Part shown: positions 25,202 through 33,510 of the stretch, in pieces
Numbering within the stretch: the first letter of the stretch is position 1
Layout: each line of letters opens with the position of its first letter
Origin: Occallatibacter savannae
GTDB taxonomy: Bacteria > Acidobacteriota > Terriglobia > Terriglobales > Acidobacteriaceae
Length of the DNA stretch: 64,000 bases
Reading direction: 5' to 3'
Assembly: GCF_003131205.1 (NCBI RefSeq)
Contig: NZ_QFFY01000005.1
Location: 186,001-250,000 of the forward strand
Notes under the pieces: model-generated
What the model saw: only the letters and a program-made list of their open reading frames with translations
The model's database searches: none
Told to the model about the DNA's origin: nothing
Translations under genes and position numbers: made by a program

Positions 25202-25393
25202 ATGATCAAGTTTCTGTTGTGGTGCATTCTGCTGGTAATGTGCTGGCCCCTGGCGCTGCTGGCTCTGATTGCATACCCGATCGTGTGGCTGCTGCTCATC
25301 CCGTTTCGGATCGTGGGGATCGCGGTCGGCGGAGTGCTGGAGTTGGTGAGCGCGATCATCTTCCTGCCGGTGCGGATGCTGCGGGCGATCTAG
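25202..25393 (+). CDS. Small membrane protein, 63 aa
   Basis: ATG at 25202 with GGGGG just upstream; a TTG at 25190 would add four residues. The protein is nearly all hydrophobic, with two helices (about 3-22 and 26-55), and ends FLPVRMLRAI. No family recognised. It follows the YjbR gene by 56 bases on the same strand and may be co-transcribed. A hairpin repeat lies 20 bases after the stop. Confidence 0.6.
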   Translation: MIKFLLWCILLVMCWPLALLALIAYPIVWLLLIPFRIVGIAVGGVLELVSAIIFLPVRMLRAI

Positions 25394-25410
25394 GGCATAT
25401 ATTGAAACGC

Positions 25411-25474
25411 CCACTCATCGCGCGGTGAGGCCGCGCGATGAACGCGCAGAGTATCGGCCGTCAATTGGGCACAG
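25411..25474. repeat. Hairpin repeat of the TCATC/GATGAATGGG family, copy 3
   Basis: Perfect 11-bp arms TCATCGCGCGG (25415-25425) and CCGCGCGATGA (25431-25441), preceded by CCCAC. GGGCAC follows about 30 bases later, so this copy carries an insert between GATGAA and GGGCAC. Confidence 0.65.
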
Positions 25475-25713
25475 CCACGCGCTAATCTGGCAGCCCGGCA
25501 TGACGCAGATGGTTGAGATTGGACGTCGGTAATCACTCAACTAAACCTCTGCAGGCCACCTTGGGACGACTTCTGCGTCCATAGAGGGTTAAGGCACGTG
25601 ACCGGATACGGATTAGGTACGTTTCTGGACAATCCGGGCACGTATTCGGGCCCTCGCGAGCGCTCCCCTATTCCGCGCATGATCGCGAGAAAAGCATCCA
25701 AGAGGAGATGAAA

Positions 25714-26334
25714 ATGCGGACATTCTTTCTTCGAGCATTCCTGCTTCTTGTCGGGTTGTGCATGATGAGCCTTTCGGGGTCTGCGCAGACGGACTTGGGG
25801 CTGAGCCTGTACGGGGCGTTCAGCGGACGCACGACCGGGAACGGAACGGTTGAGAGCCCGGCGAACTCGGCAGGCGGCATCATCGAGCTGCGGCACATCT
25901 CGAATCCGCTGGTGGGGTATGAGGCGACCTACTCCTATAACCGCGCCAACCAGACGTATTCACGTCCGGCAGGCACGGCTACGTGCGCGATTGGAGTGCC
26001 ATGCACGCCGGAAACGGTGAGGGCGAATGCGCACGAGATCACGGCGGACTGGCTGGTCTCGGTGCACGTCGCGAATCTGCGGCCCTTTGTTCTGGGCGGC
26101 GCAGGGTTGCTGTTGAATCAGCCGGACAGCAGCCAGACGAACACGAGTACCTCGACGAAGGGCGTGTTCGTTTACGGCGCGGGGTTGGACTGGGGAGTGT
26201 TCCCGCATTTGGGACTGCGGTTTCAATACCGTGGAAATCTCTACAAGGCGCCGGATCTGACCAAGCTGTATACGTCGACCGATCGATTTACGCACACGGC
26301 GCAGCCGATGATTGGGGCGTATTTCCGCTTTTAG
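25714..26334 (+). CDS. Outer-membrane beta-barrel protein, small
   Basis: 206 residues. A signal peptide (MRTFFLRAFLLLVGLCMMSL, ending GSAQ) is followed by an eight-strand-like barrel of about 180 residues ending in PMIGAYFRF, with the terminal Phe needed for BAM assembly. The ATG at 25714 is chosen because AGGAG lies 6 bases upstream; the ATG at 25708 directly abuts that site. Function unknown; similar small barrels are common exported proteins in Acidobacteria. Confidence 0.8.
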   Translation: MRTFFLRAFLLLVGLCMMSLSGSAQTDLGLSLYGAFSGRTTGNGTVESPANSAGGIIELRHISNPLVGYEATYSYNRANQTYSRPAGTATCAIGVPCTPETVRANAHEITADWLVSVHVANLRPFVLGGAGLLLNQPDSSQTNTSTSTKGVFVYGAGLDWGVFPHLGLRFQYRGNLYKAPDLTKLYTSTDRFTHTAQPMIGAYFRF

Positions 26335-26488
26335 AGGCTAGCTCTCAGCCTTCAGCTTTCAGCTCTCGGGAAATCAACCGGTGAACATTTTCTCCCGTAC
26401 GACGTGACGTGCACGCGTCCACCATGGGTTCAAGGATGCTGTGCGGTGTTAAAGGGCCCGGTGGAGGCGTGGTGAAGGCCGCGAGCGA

Positions 26489-26535
26489 AAAAATCCATGA
26501 CGCGCTCGTGCGTTCTGGGGCAGAGCGCGTCATGG
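26489..26535 (-). terminator. Rho-independent terminator after the NHL-type propeller gene
   Basis: Perfect 13-bp stem CCATGACGCGCTC (26495-26507) and GAGCGCGTCATGG (26523-26535). On the minus strand it is followed by ATTTTTTCG, so it serves the gene that ends at 26560. Confidence 0.75.
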
Positions 26536-26559
26536 TTTGGAGGACTGTCAAGTCGTCGA

Positions 26560-27645
26560 CTAGTCGACGGGCGGCACCGTGATTCTGACGATCTGGCCGA
26601 GGCCGATCGGGGGAGGGCCGAAGCCGACGTTCGAGACATAGAGAGCGCCGTCTGGTCCAAAGGTCATCCCGGTGGGCAGGAAGAGGCCGGTCGCGATCTC
26701 TTGCAGATTGCCGTCAACCACTCTGAGAACCTTGCCGGTGCCGGGCGTGGGGAAGAGATTGCCGGTTGTGTTTTCCAGGATGTACATATAGCCGTCGTGA
26801 TCGAAAGCGACGCCGAGCACGGTGGTGAGGCCGGTGACAACTGTCTCAACCTGGCCGCTGGGCGTGATCTTGAGAATCTTCGATGATCCTTCCTGGATGG
26901 GGAACGGGTTGAGATTCCCGACATAGAAGTTGCCGTGATAAGCGACTGCCGCGGGGACGATGTGGCCCTGCGTAGCGGAGATGTCGGCGATTCGCGTAAT
27001 CGTTCCGTCGAGCGAGATCTTGTCAATTTCGCCGTGGTTGGCTTCAACGGCATAGAGCGCGCCGCGGACGGCGACCATGCTGTACCAAGTGCCATCGGGT
27101 TCAAAGTCGTCGGGGTCGGGGACGGCAACGGGGTTAGCCTTCTGGAAAGCCGAGAGGTCGGCAACCATGGTCCAGGTGTTGTTCGAGTTGATTTTGAAGA
27201 TGCCGTTGGTTGTGCCTTCGAGGGCGTGAGAGCAGCCGGATCCGCCTGTAACTGCGTAGAGAGTGTTCCCGATGAACTTGATGTCTGCTACGCCGCTCAC
27301 CAGGTTGCCCTGATTGGTCTGGCTGGAGGGGAGTCCGTCGATCACGGTCATGCGACTTCCGTGTGAGTCGATCTTTGAGATCCGAGAGGTGTAGCCTCCC
27401 GTGTAAGGTCCGATGGGATCCGGGACCTGTTCACAGGTGCCGACCGTGGAAGTTTTCCCGGCAGCGCCGCCTTCGGCTACGTAGAGGAGACCGTCGGAGC
27501 CGAATGTGAGGCCGCGTGGGTTGTTTAAGCCTGTGGCATAGACGCTAACGTTGGGGGAAGGGCCCTGGGCAACGGCGAGAACCGCACACACGAGCGCCAT
27601 TAAGGCAAAACCTGCACATGTTTTCAATCGACAGAACCGACTCAT
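26560..27645 (-). CDS. Secreted ScyD/ScyE-like beta-propeller protein
   Basis: 361 residues from the ATG at 27645, with GAGAGG upstream. A signal peptide (ending AVAQG) precedes a six-bladed propeller with NHL/SMP-30-like repeats: NNPRGLTFGSDGLLYVAE, GVADIKFIGNTLYAV, VLGVAFDHDGYMYILE, PTGMTFGPDGALYVSN. This order matches the ScyD/ScyE family named after scytonemin genes but widespread as exported proteins; no scytonemin genes are here. Catalytic role unknown. It has its own terminator. Confidence 0.82.
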   Translation of the reverse strand: MSRFCRLKTCAGFALMALVCAVLAVAQGPSPNVSVYATGLNNPRGLTFGSDGLLYVAEGGAAGKTSTVGTCEQVPDPIGPYTGGYTSRISKIDSHGSRMTVIDGLPSSQTNQGNLVSGVADIKFIGNTLYAVTGGSGCSHALEGTTNGIFKINSNNTWTMVADLSAFQKANPVAVPDPDDFEPDGTWYSMVAVRGALYAVEANHGEIDKISLDGTITRIADISATQGHIVPAAVAYHGNFYVGNLNPFPIQEGSSKILKITPSGQVETVVTGLTTVLGVAFDHDGYMYILENTTGNLFPTPGTGKVLRVVDGNLQEIATGLFLPTGMTFGPDGALYVSNVGFGPPPIGLGQIVRITVPPVD

Positions 27646-27914
27646 CTCGACCTCTCGTTTTGACAAGAATTTGTTGCTCACCGAGGACCGGGTGGTGAAG
27701 TTTACGGGCTGGGTCGAGATTGCAGACTCGGCTGCTCGTTTGAACGTCCTGAGAAGCAAGGAGATGGCGCGAAGCTAAGCGCAGCATGGCGGAGATGGCA
27801 ATGGAGGACAGGTGAAGCGGAGATAAAGGAGGGGTGAACCCGGAAATCCTTTCAAAGCCTACAGATCCGTGGTACACCGTTGGTTAGGTTTTCCCCTTCG
27901 ACGACTTCTAACAA

Positions 27915-28673
27915 GTGAGTTTTGTGCCGGGACCCGTGTTTCAATTCGGTGACTTCGAACTGGACTGCGCGAGATTTCAGCTTTCGCGCAAAGGACGCGC
28001 GCTGCGCATCGAGCGAAAACCGATGGAATTGCTGATGCTGCTGGTGACACGCCGGGCGCAGCTTGTGACGCGGGCAGAGATCGCCGAGAAGCTGTGGCCG
28101 AAAGACGTGTTTGTGGATACCGATCACGGAATCAACACGGCGGTGAGGAAGCTACGGCAACTGCTGAAGGACGATGCGGACATTCCTGTCTACATTCAGA
28201 CCGTGACGCGGATGGGGTACCGTTTTATCGCGCCGGTGGAGTCAGATTGCGAAGTACAAACTGCCCATCGGTCAGAGCAGACGGAGCCGATCGCACATGC
28301 CAACTCGTCGCCAGAGGCCCTAGTGCCGAAGCCGGCGGCTGCTCCGGTTTCAGTGCCGAAGCCGTCGGCTCGTTGGGGGTGGATTTCGGCGATGGGACTG
28401 CTGTCTGTCTTCGGCGCACTGTTTGCGGGCCGGCTGCACCGGACTGACTTCACACCCATGCGGATTACCCACAGTCTTCAGCTCACGAGCGATGGGCGCG
28501 AGAAATTCCCCATGGTGGCCACCGACGGAGTGCGGGTGTACTTCGCCGAGGTGGTGAACGGGCATTGGGCATTGTCGGCTGTTCCGGTGGCCGGCGGAGA
28601 ACCGGTCGCTCTTCCGCTTCCATTTGCCGATGCGCAACTGTTGAGTATTTCGCCGGACAGATCTGATGAATGA
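27915..28673 (+). CDS. Winged-helix (CadC-type) regulator, N-terminal part of a broken gene
   Basis: 252 residues from a GTG at 27915. An OmpR/PhoB-type winged helix at about residues 10-105 (RIERKPMELLMLLV, AEKLWPKDVFVDTDHGINT, VTRMGYRFIAP) is followed by a linker, one transmembrane helix (about 153-171) and the first propeller blade. The frame ends abruptly after ISPDRSDE at 28673, where intact relatives continue through a TolB/WD40 propeller. The next frame (28666 onward) supplies only the end of such a propeller. So the gene has lost its middle. Confidence 0.75.
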   Translation: MSFVPGPVFQFGDFELDCARFQLSRKGRALRIERKPMELLMLLVTRRAQLVTRAEIAEKLWPKDVFVDTDHGINTAVRKLRQLLKDDADIPVYIQTVTRMGYRFIAPVESDCEVQTAHRSEQTEPIAHANSSPEALVPKPAAAPVSVPKPSARWGWISAMGLLSVFGALFAGRLHRTDFTPMRITHSLQLTSDGREKFPMVATDGVRVYFAEVVNGHWALSAVPVAGGEPVALPLPFADAQLLSISPDRSDE

Positions 28674-29163
28674 TTACAACGCAAGCTGGTCTCCCGATGG
28701 TAAATCGGTCTTATTCACTTCAGATCTAGCTCCGGCGCTCCCGCACCTTGAGATATTCAATATCGAAACTCGCCAAGCATCAGTGGTTCCAGGATCGGAG
28801 GGCTCATGGTTGGCGCGGTGGTCTCCGGATGGGAAGCATTTGGCTGCTCTGAGCGTTGATGGCGAGCTGAAGTTGTTTGATGGGAAGAGCAGCACATGGA
28901 ACAAGGTTAGAAATGACGTCAACGGGCTCGCTTGGTCGCATGACAGCCGGAGCATGTATGTGATTAGAGAAAAGCCAACCCCCGCCATACTCCGCCTGTC
29001 CCTAGCGGGCAAAAAAGAGCAGGAGGTAGCGAGCCTTAAAGAGGTGCAGATTTCCGATACCGTCGGCGTACCGCTATTTGTTACTCCGCGAGATGAGCCG
29101 CTGATCCGACAACAGACCGCCCTTGAGACAGAGATCTACGCTTTGTTCTGGGACCCGCAATGA
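28666..29163 (+). CDS. TolB-like propeller fragment, C-terminal part of the broken gene
   Basis: 165 residues. It opens directly with propeller repeat NASWSPDGKSVLFTS and continues with SWLARWSPDGKHLAAL and NGLAWSHDSRSMYV, ending ALETEIYALFWDP, the normal C-terminus of CadC/TolB propeller regulators. It overlaps the previous frame by 8 bp and is shifted by one frame. An internal deletion at about 28660-28675 best explains the pair. As it stands it has no signal peptide and is probably not functional. Confidence 0.65.
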   Translation: MNDYNASWSPDGKSVLFTSDLAPALPHLEIFNIETRQASVVPGSEGSWLARWSPDGKHLAALSVDGELKLFDGKSSTWNKVRNDVNGLAWSHDSRSMYVIREKPTPAILRLSLAGKKEQEVASLKEVQISDTVGVPLFVTPRDEPLIRQQTALETEIYALFWDPQ

Positions 29164-29196
29164 CGGTGTGGGATGTGCGGCATTTCTGTGCGATGA

Positions 29197-29670
29197 CTAA
29201 TTGCATTTGACGCGATTGTCCTGCGACGCGATGATCTGCCATTTGTCATTGCGTTTGAGCCATGTATCGGTCCAGATCTGGCAGACCTTCGCGTCGGGGC
29301 GAGTTTTGTCTTTACCGGTGGCGTGCTCGCTGCCGTAGACGATGGCGAGCGTGTTGGAAAAGAAGCGCACTGTTGTCTTGTCGAGTCCGCAATTGCGGGC
29401 TGAGCGGGGTGCTTTTTCATCGCGGAGTTCGTCGGACTTGGTGAAGCGGGCGCCAGTCGTGGATGTGCCCTGAAAATCATCGGCAAGGAGGTCTGATACG
29501 ACGCCGTTGTCCACGCAGACCCCTTCGGCCCATTTGCGTTCCATATCGATCATGTACTGAGCGGTTTTGTCGTCTGGCGAGGCCCAGTGGCTTTGCTGGG
29601 CGAAGCCAAAGGTGGACTGGAGCGCAGCGGCGATCGTCACGAGGACGGAAACAAGATGCATCTTTCGCAT
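29197..29670 (-). CDS. Secreted DUF4440/NTF2-like protein
   Basis: 157 residues. A signal peptide (MRKMHLVSVLVTIAAALQST, ending GFAQQ) precedes an NTF2-like cone fold of the SnoaL/DUF4440 type: ERKWAEGVCVDNGVVSDLLADDF, FFSNTLAIVYGSEHATG, and the closing WLKRNDKWQIIASQ. These domains bind small ligands or act as hydrolases or isomerases; nothing defines the ligand here. Single gene on the minus strand, separated from the next by a long stem-loop. Confidence 0.82.
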   Translation of the reverse strand: MRKMHLVSVLVTIAAALQSTFGFAQQSHWASPDDKTAQYMIDMERKWAEGVCVDNGVVSDLLADDFQGTSTTGARFTKSDELRDEKAPRSARNCGLDKTTVRFFSNTLAIVYGSEHATGKDKTRPDAKVCQIWTDTWLKRNDKWQIIASQDNRVKCN

Positions 29671-29688
29671 GGGCGAATGATACAGCGC

Positions 29689-29723
29689 GAACGGGCGGCT
29701 CCAATAGCGGAAGCCGCCCGTTC
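29689..29723. terminator. Stem-loop between two secreted-protein genes
   Basis: Perfect 12-bp stem GAACGGGCGGCT (29689-29700) and AGCCGCCCGTTC (29712-29723). No long T-run on either side. Its position after the stop of the 29754-30137 gene suggests termination of that transcript. Confidence 0.55.
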
Positions 29724-29753
29724 GGTTTGCACTGCCTCGGGGGAGGGCAGAAG

Positions 29754-30137
29754 CTACTGTCCGCCGGATTCGCGCTCCATATCGATGGACCGTTGCTGGT
29801 CGATGCGGGGCGTGATCTTCGATCCGTACTGGACAGACTGAAGCACATGGGTGCCGTTACGGTCGTCGAACTTCAACGCAATCTTCCTGTCGTATTCGGA
29901 AGGGCCGGGAGTCAGAAGCCATGTGTAGCTCTGGTTCGAATCGAGGCTACTCAGGGTGACGAAGCCGCTGCTCGACTCGTGAACGAGATGATAGCTGCCG
30001 GCGGGGAGCATCTTCCCGGCAACGCTGAAATTGAAGGGCACGTTAATTCTTGTCGCTGCCATGGCGCAGTTGCCTGCGAGCGCCACCGCGACGCCAGCTG
30101 CCGATGCCAGGATAACTTTTCGGAAAATCGATCGCAT
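29754..30137 (-). CDS. Secreted hypothetical protein
   Basis: 127 residues. A signal peptide (to about CAMAA, residue 28) is followed by a compact beta domain: TRINVPFNFSVAGKMLPAGS, GFVTLSSLDSNQSYTWL, and an Arg/Gln-rich end. Small exported proteins with a V.F.F..G...LPAG.Y pattern are very common in Terriglobia, but no function is known to me. AAGGAGG lies 10 bases before the ATG at 30137. Stand-alone gene. Confidence 0.72.
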   Translation of the reverse strand: MRSIFRKVILASAAGVAVALAGNCAMAATRINVPFNFSVAGKMLPAGSYHLVHESSSGFVTLSSLDSNQSYTWLLTPGPSEYDRKIALKFDDRNGTHVLQSVQYGSKITPRIDQQRSIDMERESGGQ

Positions 30138-30223
30138 GATGTGTGAACCTCCTTGCCGTATTCACACGTTAGCGATGCTAGAGAATTTAGTCGTCAAGCT
30201 TTCGTCCAGATAACGTCAAATCT

Positions 30224-31963
30224 TCAGCCAGCTTTTTGCTGCGTCGCCGCGCTCTCGCTGAGGGAACGCAATTCGTTTTTGACTTCGTTAACCACGGCGG
30301 CGCGATCGGGCTCTGGGAGATTTTCGGCGAGGCCCAGAGCGTGATGCAACAACTGCGTTGATTCCTGATACGCACATCTCTGTTGCGCGTGCAGTGCGCC
30401 CAAGCGGAGTGCGCAGACGGTTCTCTGCCAGTTTCCGGCAGCCTCGAAGTGCATTGCCAGTTCGGTTGCAACGACACCTTCGCGTCCCGCGAAGAGCGCC
30501 TTCAGTCGCTCGGCGATGCGCGTGTGACCCTTGGCGCGGCGGCTTGTGGTTTGCCGAGCATAGAGCACTTCACGATAGAGCTCGTGCGCGAAAGTATAGA
30601 AGTCGGAGCGCGTGCCGTCGGGAAGATCGTCGTGACCAGCGCGCCGCACGAGACCGGTGCGACGCTCGATGGTGTCACAGATGTCGTTGACGGTTTCAGG
30701 ATCTTCTTCGAGGGCTGTAGCAACGGACCACACCGGGAAGGCGACGCTCATCAGACTGGCGGCTTCGAGAACCCTCTGCTCCTGGGGGCTGAGCCGGTCG
30801 ATCTCTAATTCGATGAGTTGCGCCAGGTTCTGAGGAAAGCTGATTTCGAGATGGGAAACGGAGCCTGTCTTATGCCACTTTACTTCGCGTCCGTCGCCGC
30901 TCTGTACTATCCATCGCTCCGCGATCATGTGGTCGAGGAGAGCGTTGAGGAAGAGCGGATTGCCGCCGGAGCGCTGATAGACGAAATCGCTGAAATATGG
31001 AGGCGGATCCAACTCACCGAGTTTACGACTGAGGAGGCGCCTGGCTGCATCTTTGGAAAGTGGTTCGAGCGCGATCTCGGTGCACAGTTGTCTGATGAGC
31101 AGATCCTGCTTTACGGACCTCAATGCGAATGTCGTTGACGAGTGTTGAGGGCGATAGGTCGCCAGAACCACCAGCTTTGCTGGAGCGCTGCGCCTGGCAA
31201 GAGCAGAGATCAAGTGAAGGGTAGCTTCATGCGCCCACTGAAGGTCTTCGATGACGAGCACGAAGAGTTTATCGCGAGCGAACTCTTCCAGAGCCTCGCA
31301 GAGCTCACCCGGACGGTCGTGAAATGTACGCGGACGCGTAGAGTCAGGCGACGATATGCCCTCGTGATCGGGCAACAGCATGGATTGCCCAATTGCTTCG
31401 ATGATGGCGTAGTACGGTTCCTTTTCGCTGACGCCCTCGACACAGTGGCCGGCAACCATGCACATGGGAGACAAGCTACGAAAGTTCTGGACTATCGCGG
31501 TTTTGCCGATGCCAGCTTCTCCGGTGATGAACACAACTTGCCGCTGTCCGGCTGAAGCGTTCCGAGCAGTGGTCAGGAGCCGGCGCAATTCGTCGTCACG
31601 ACCGAAGAGATCAACTGCAGCAGTAGAAATCGTGCCAGGAGACGGGGATGGAGCTGGGCCGTCGTTCACCGCTGCGATAAAGCTGTAACCGCGTTTCGGG
31701 ACGGTCTGGATGAATCTCGGCTGTCTCGCGTCGTCGTCCAGAATTTTTCTGAGTTCGAGAACGTAGGTCCGCAGTACCTGTGGCTGCACGTAGGTCTCAG
31801 GCCAGAGCGCATCGAGCAGTTCGTCATGCGTGATGAGGCGGTTAGGATTTTCGACCAGGTAGCGCAAGACTGCGAAGGGCTTGCTGGCGAGTGGAATCTG
31901 CCGGCCCTGGTGCCAGAGGCACTCGTTAGCCGTGTCCAGCGCGAACGGTTCGAATCGCTTCAT
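30224..31963 (-). CDS. Winged-helix regulator with AAA (NTPase) domain, probably C-terminally short
   Basis: 579 residues. An OmpR/PhoB-type winged helix (about 1-97, ASKPFAVLRYLVENP, VPKRGYSFIAAV) precedes an AAA_16/STAND-like NTPase with Walker A GEAGIGKTA (148-156) and Walker B LFVLVIEDLQWAH with Asp240, then a helical region that starts to look like TPRs (CALRLGALHAQQRC). Relatives commonly continue through a long TPR array to about 900 residues; this one ends near residue 579, so it may be naturally short or truncated. Function: signal-dependent transcription regulation (inferred). Its upstream region holds a 14-bp palindrome. Confidence 0.8.
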   Translation of the reverse strand: MKRFEPFALDTANECLWHQGRQIPLASKPFAVLRYLVENPNRLITHDELLDALWPETYVQPQVLRTYVLELRKILDDDARQPRFIQTVPKRGYSFIAAVNDGPAPSPSPGTISTAAVDLFGRDDELRRLLTTARNASAGQRQVVFITGEAGIGKTAIVQNFRSLSPMCMVAGHCVEGVSEKEPYYAIIEAIGQSMLLPDHEGISSPDSTRPRTFHDRPGELCEALEEFARDKLFVLVIEDLQWAHEATLHLISALARRSAPAKLVVLATYRPQHSSTTFALRSVKQDLLIRQLCTEIALEPLSKDAARRLLSRKLGELDPPPYFSDFVYQRSGGNPLFLNALLDHMIAERWIVQSGDGREVKWHKTGSVSHLEISFPQNLAQLIELEIDRLSPQEQRVLEAASLMSVAFPVWSVATALEEDPETVNDICDTIERRTGLVRRAGHDDLPDGTRSDFYTFAHELYREVLYARQTTSRRAKGHTRIAERLKALFAGREGVVATELAMHFEAAGNWQRTVCALRLGALHAQQRCAYQESTQLLHHALGLAENLPEPDRAAVVNEVKNELRSLSESAATQQKAG

Positions 31964-32015
31964 TAGCAGGAAACCCCGGGGAAGGTGAATTCCAACACTT
32001 CGAATAGCAATTGAC

Positions 32016-32029
32016 TTTCCAATTGGAAA
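32016..32029. promoter_or_regulatory. 14-bp perfect palindrome upstream of the winged-helix/AAA regulator
   Basis: TTTCCAATTGGAAA lies 53 bases before the start codon of the minus-strand regulator. It is a candidate operator; no other evidence. Confidence 0.35.
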
Positions 32030-32502
32030 CGGGCCCTGAAGTCGCTACTACTCCTGACTGCTGTGAATGATGACACCGCAGACGGAGAATAAGTGCCTAC
32101 GGCGTTCATTTCCGAACACTGGTGTCCTCACACGAACAGTTCATGGTGACGGATATCTTCGACGCCAAGATCAGATCTCAACATCGAATGAAGCAGTGCA
32201 TGTTGGATGAGAGCTGATCGATAAGGTCGCTTTAAGTTCCGCGAAGCGGAAACGGCGGAACAAATGCAACCGAAGTTGCGACGATCTGCGGATAAGAACG
32301 TGAGTGAGGCTACTGCAATCTCGTCACATTTCACAAAGATTCCTCAAACGGGGTTAACCGCGTTACGTCATCTTCGTTGTAAGAGCAAGGAAGATGATTT
32401 GCAGTTCCTTGACCCGCTTCAAGCCTGATCGCCGCACGAGAGGCGATCCCGATCCGAATTTTTTCGAAACATCTTTACGGGTCAGAACAGTTCTGCAATC
32501 AA
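32030..32502. other. Gene-free stretch
   Basis: About 470 bases between divergent genes without a convincing reading frame. Apart from the flanking palindromes I see no hairpin, repeat or RNA gene. Base composition is lower in G+C than the neighbours. Confidence 0.5.
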
Positions 32503-32535
32503 ACGTTACAAAGCGTAACGTTACGAATTGTAACG
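32503..32535 (+). promoter_or_regulatory. Double palindrome (CGTTAC...GTAACG) upstream of a secreted-protein gene
   Basis: ACGTTAC-aaagc-GTAACGT (32503-32521) is followed by, and shares two bases with, CGTTAC-gaatt-GTAACG (32519-32535). The centres are 15 bases apart. The pair ends 35 bases before the start codon at 32571, a typical operator position. The cognate regulator is unknown. Confidence 0.55.
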
Positions 32536-32570
32536 TAGTGGCTGCTGCATTGATCGTCTGGAGGAGAATC

Positions 32571-33491
32571 ATGTCTGGTCGACGCGCCATCAATTGCGTT
32601 CTCGTTGTTCTGCTGTTTTGCGCTGAAGCTGCCGTCGGAGTGCGAAGCGATCCGCGGCTGCTGCAGCTTGTTCCTCCGCAGAGCCGGCTGGTGGCGGGGA
32701 CCTCGCGCGCGGCTGGACAGGGCACGACCGGCAGTTTTATGGTGCTCACGGCCGAGAACAAGATTGATTTGAAAGATTTTTATGCCCTGACGGGCGGGGA
32801 CGCGTCACGCCGGTTGAGCGGGATGGTGTTTGTGTCGGGTGCTCGTGGCGAATCTGGAGAAAATGAGCACAGCCTGCTGGTGAGTGGTCACTTCGATCAG
32901 AAGGCGATCTTCAGATTTGACGATGCGGGTGCGAAGCGGGTGAGCTATCGAGGTGTTGCGGTGCTGGTGGTGCCGCCCTTCGCGCGAGAACGCGAGTCGT
33001 TCGTGGAAACACGTTGGCTGGCCATTCTCGATGAGGAGGTAGCAGTGTTTGGATCGGCGGAGAGTGTGCGCGCCGAAGTCGACAGGTGGGTAGAAAAGAG
33101 TACTCCGGACTCGCTGATTGCTGATCAGCTTCGCGGGCTCGAAGGGATGGATGATTCGTGGTGTCTGCTGCTGGCGTGGGATCGGCGGCGGGTTGCAGAG
33201 GGCGCCTTGCGAAAGCTGGACGAAAGGCTCGGCGCAGTGGAGTACGGCCCGGGCATGTTGAGCTGGGGGATCAAGTTCGGGCGAAAGATCGAGATCGCCG
33301 TGAGAACGACGCCGTTTCGCGATGCTCCGGAAGAGATGGAGTTAAGGGAGAGAGCGGCGGCCAGCCACTCCTTCTCATTTCTGCCGAGTGCAGGCCAGAG
33401 CTCTCACATCATTGTGAAGGTTTCGCGCGGCCGCTATGAAGAATGGATCCGGGAGAGTGCTCCGCCAGATCCGATGCTGCCGGGCCGCTGA
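32571..33491 (+). CDS. Secreted hypothetical protein
   Basis: 306 residues from the ATG at 32571 with GGAGGAG upstream. A signal peptide covers about residues 1-24 (INCVLVVLLFCAEAAVG). The mature part has alternating strands and helices, with FYALTGGDASRRLSGMVFV and VRAEVDRWVEKSTPDS, and no recognisable catalytic motif. The layout resembles acidobacterial proteins that report on an internal state, but I cannot name a family. The frame extends upstream to 32394 but crosses the double palindrome, which supports the later start. Confidence 0.7.
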   Translation: MSGRRAINCVLVVLLFCAEAAVGVRSDPRLLQLVPPQSRLVAGTSRAAGQGTTGSFMVLTAENKIDLKDFYALTGGDASRRLSGMVFVSGARGESGENEHSLLVSGHFDQKAIFRFDDAGAKRVSYRGVAVLVVPPFARERESFVETRWLAILDEEVAVFGSAESVRAEVDRWVEKSTPDSLIADQLRGLEGMDDSWCLLLAWDRRRVAEGALRKLDERLGAVEYGPGMLSWGIKFGRKIEIAVRTTPFRDAPEEMELRERAAASHSFSFLPSAGQSSHIIVKVSRGRYEEWIRESAPPDPMLPGR

Positions 33492-33510
33492 TGCAGTGAA
33501 AGCGTTCAGA

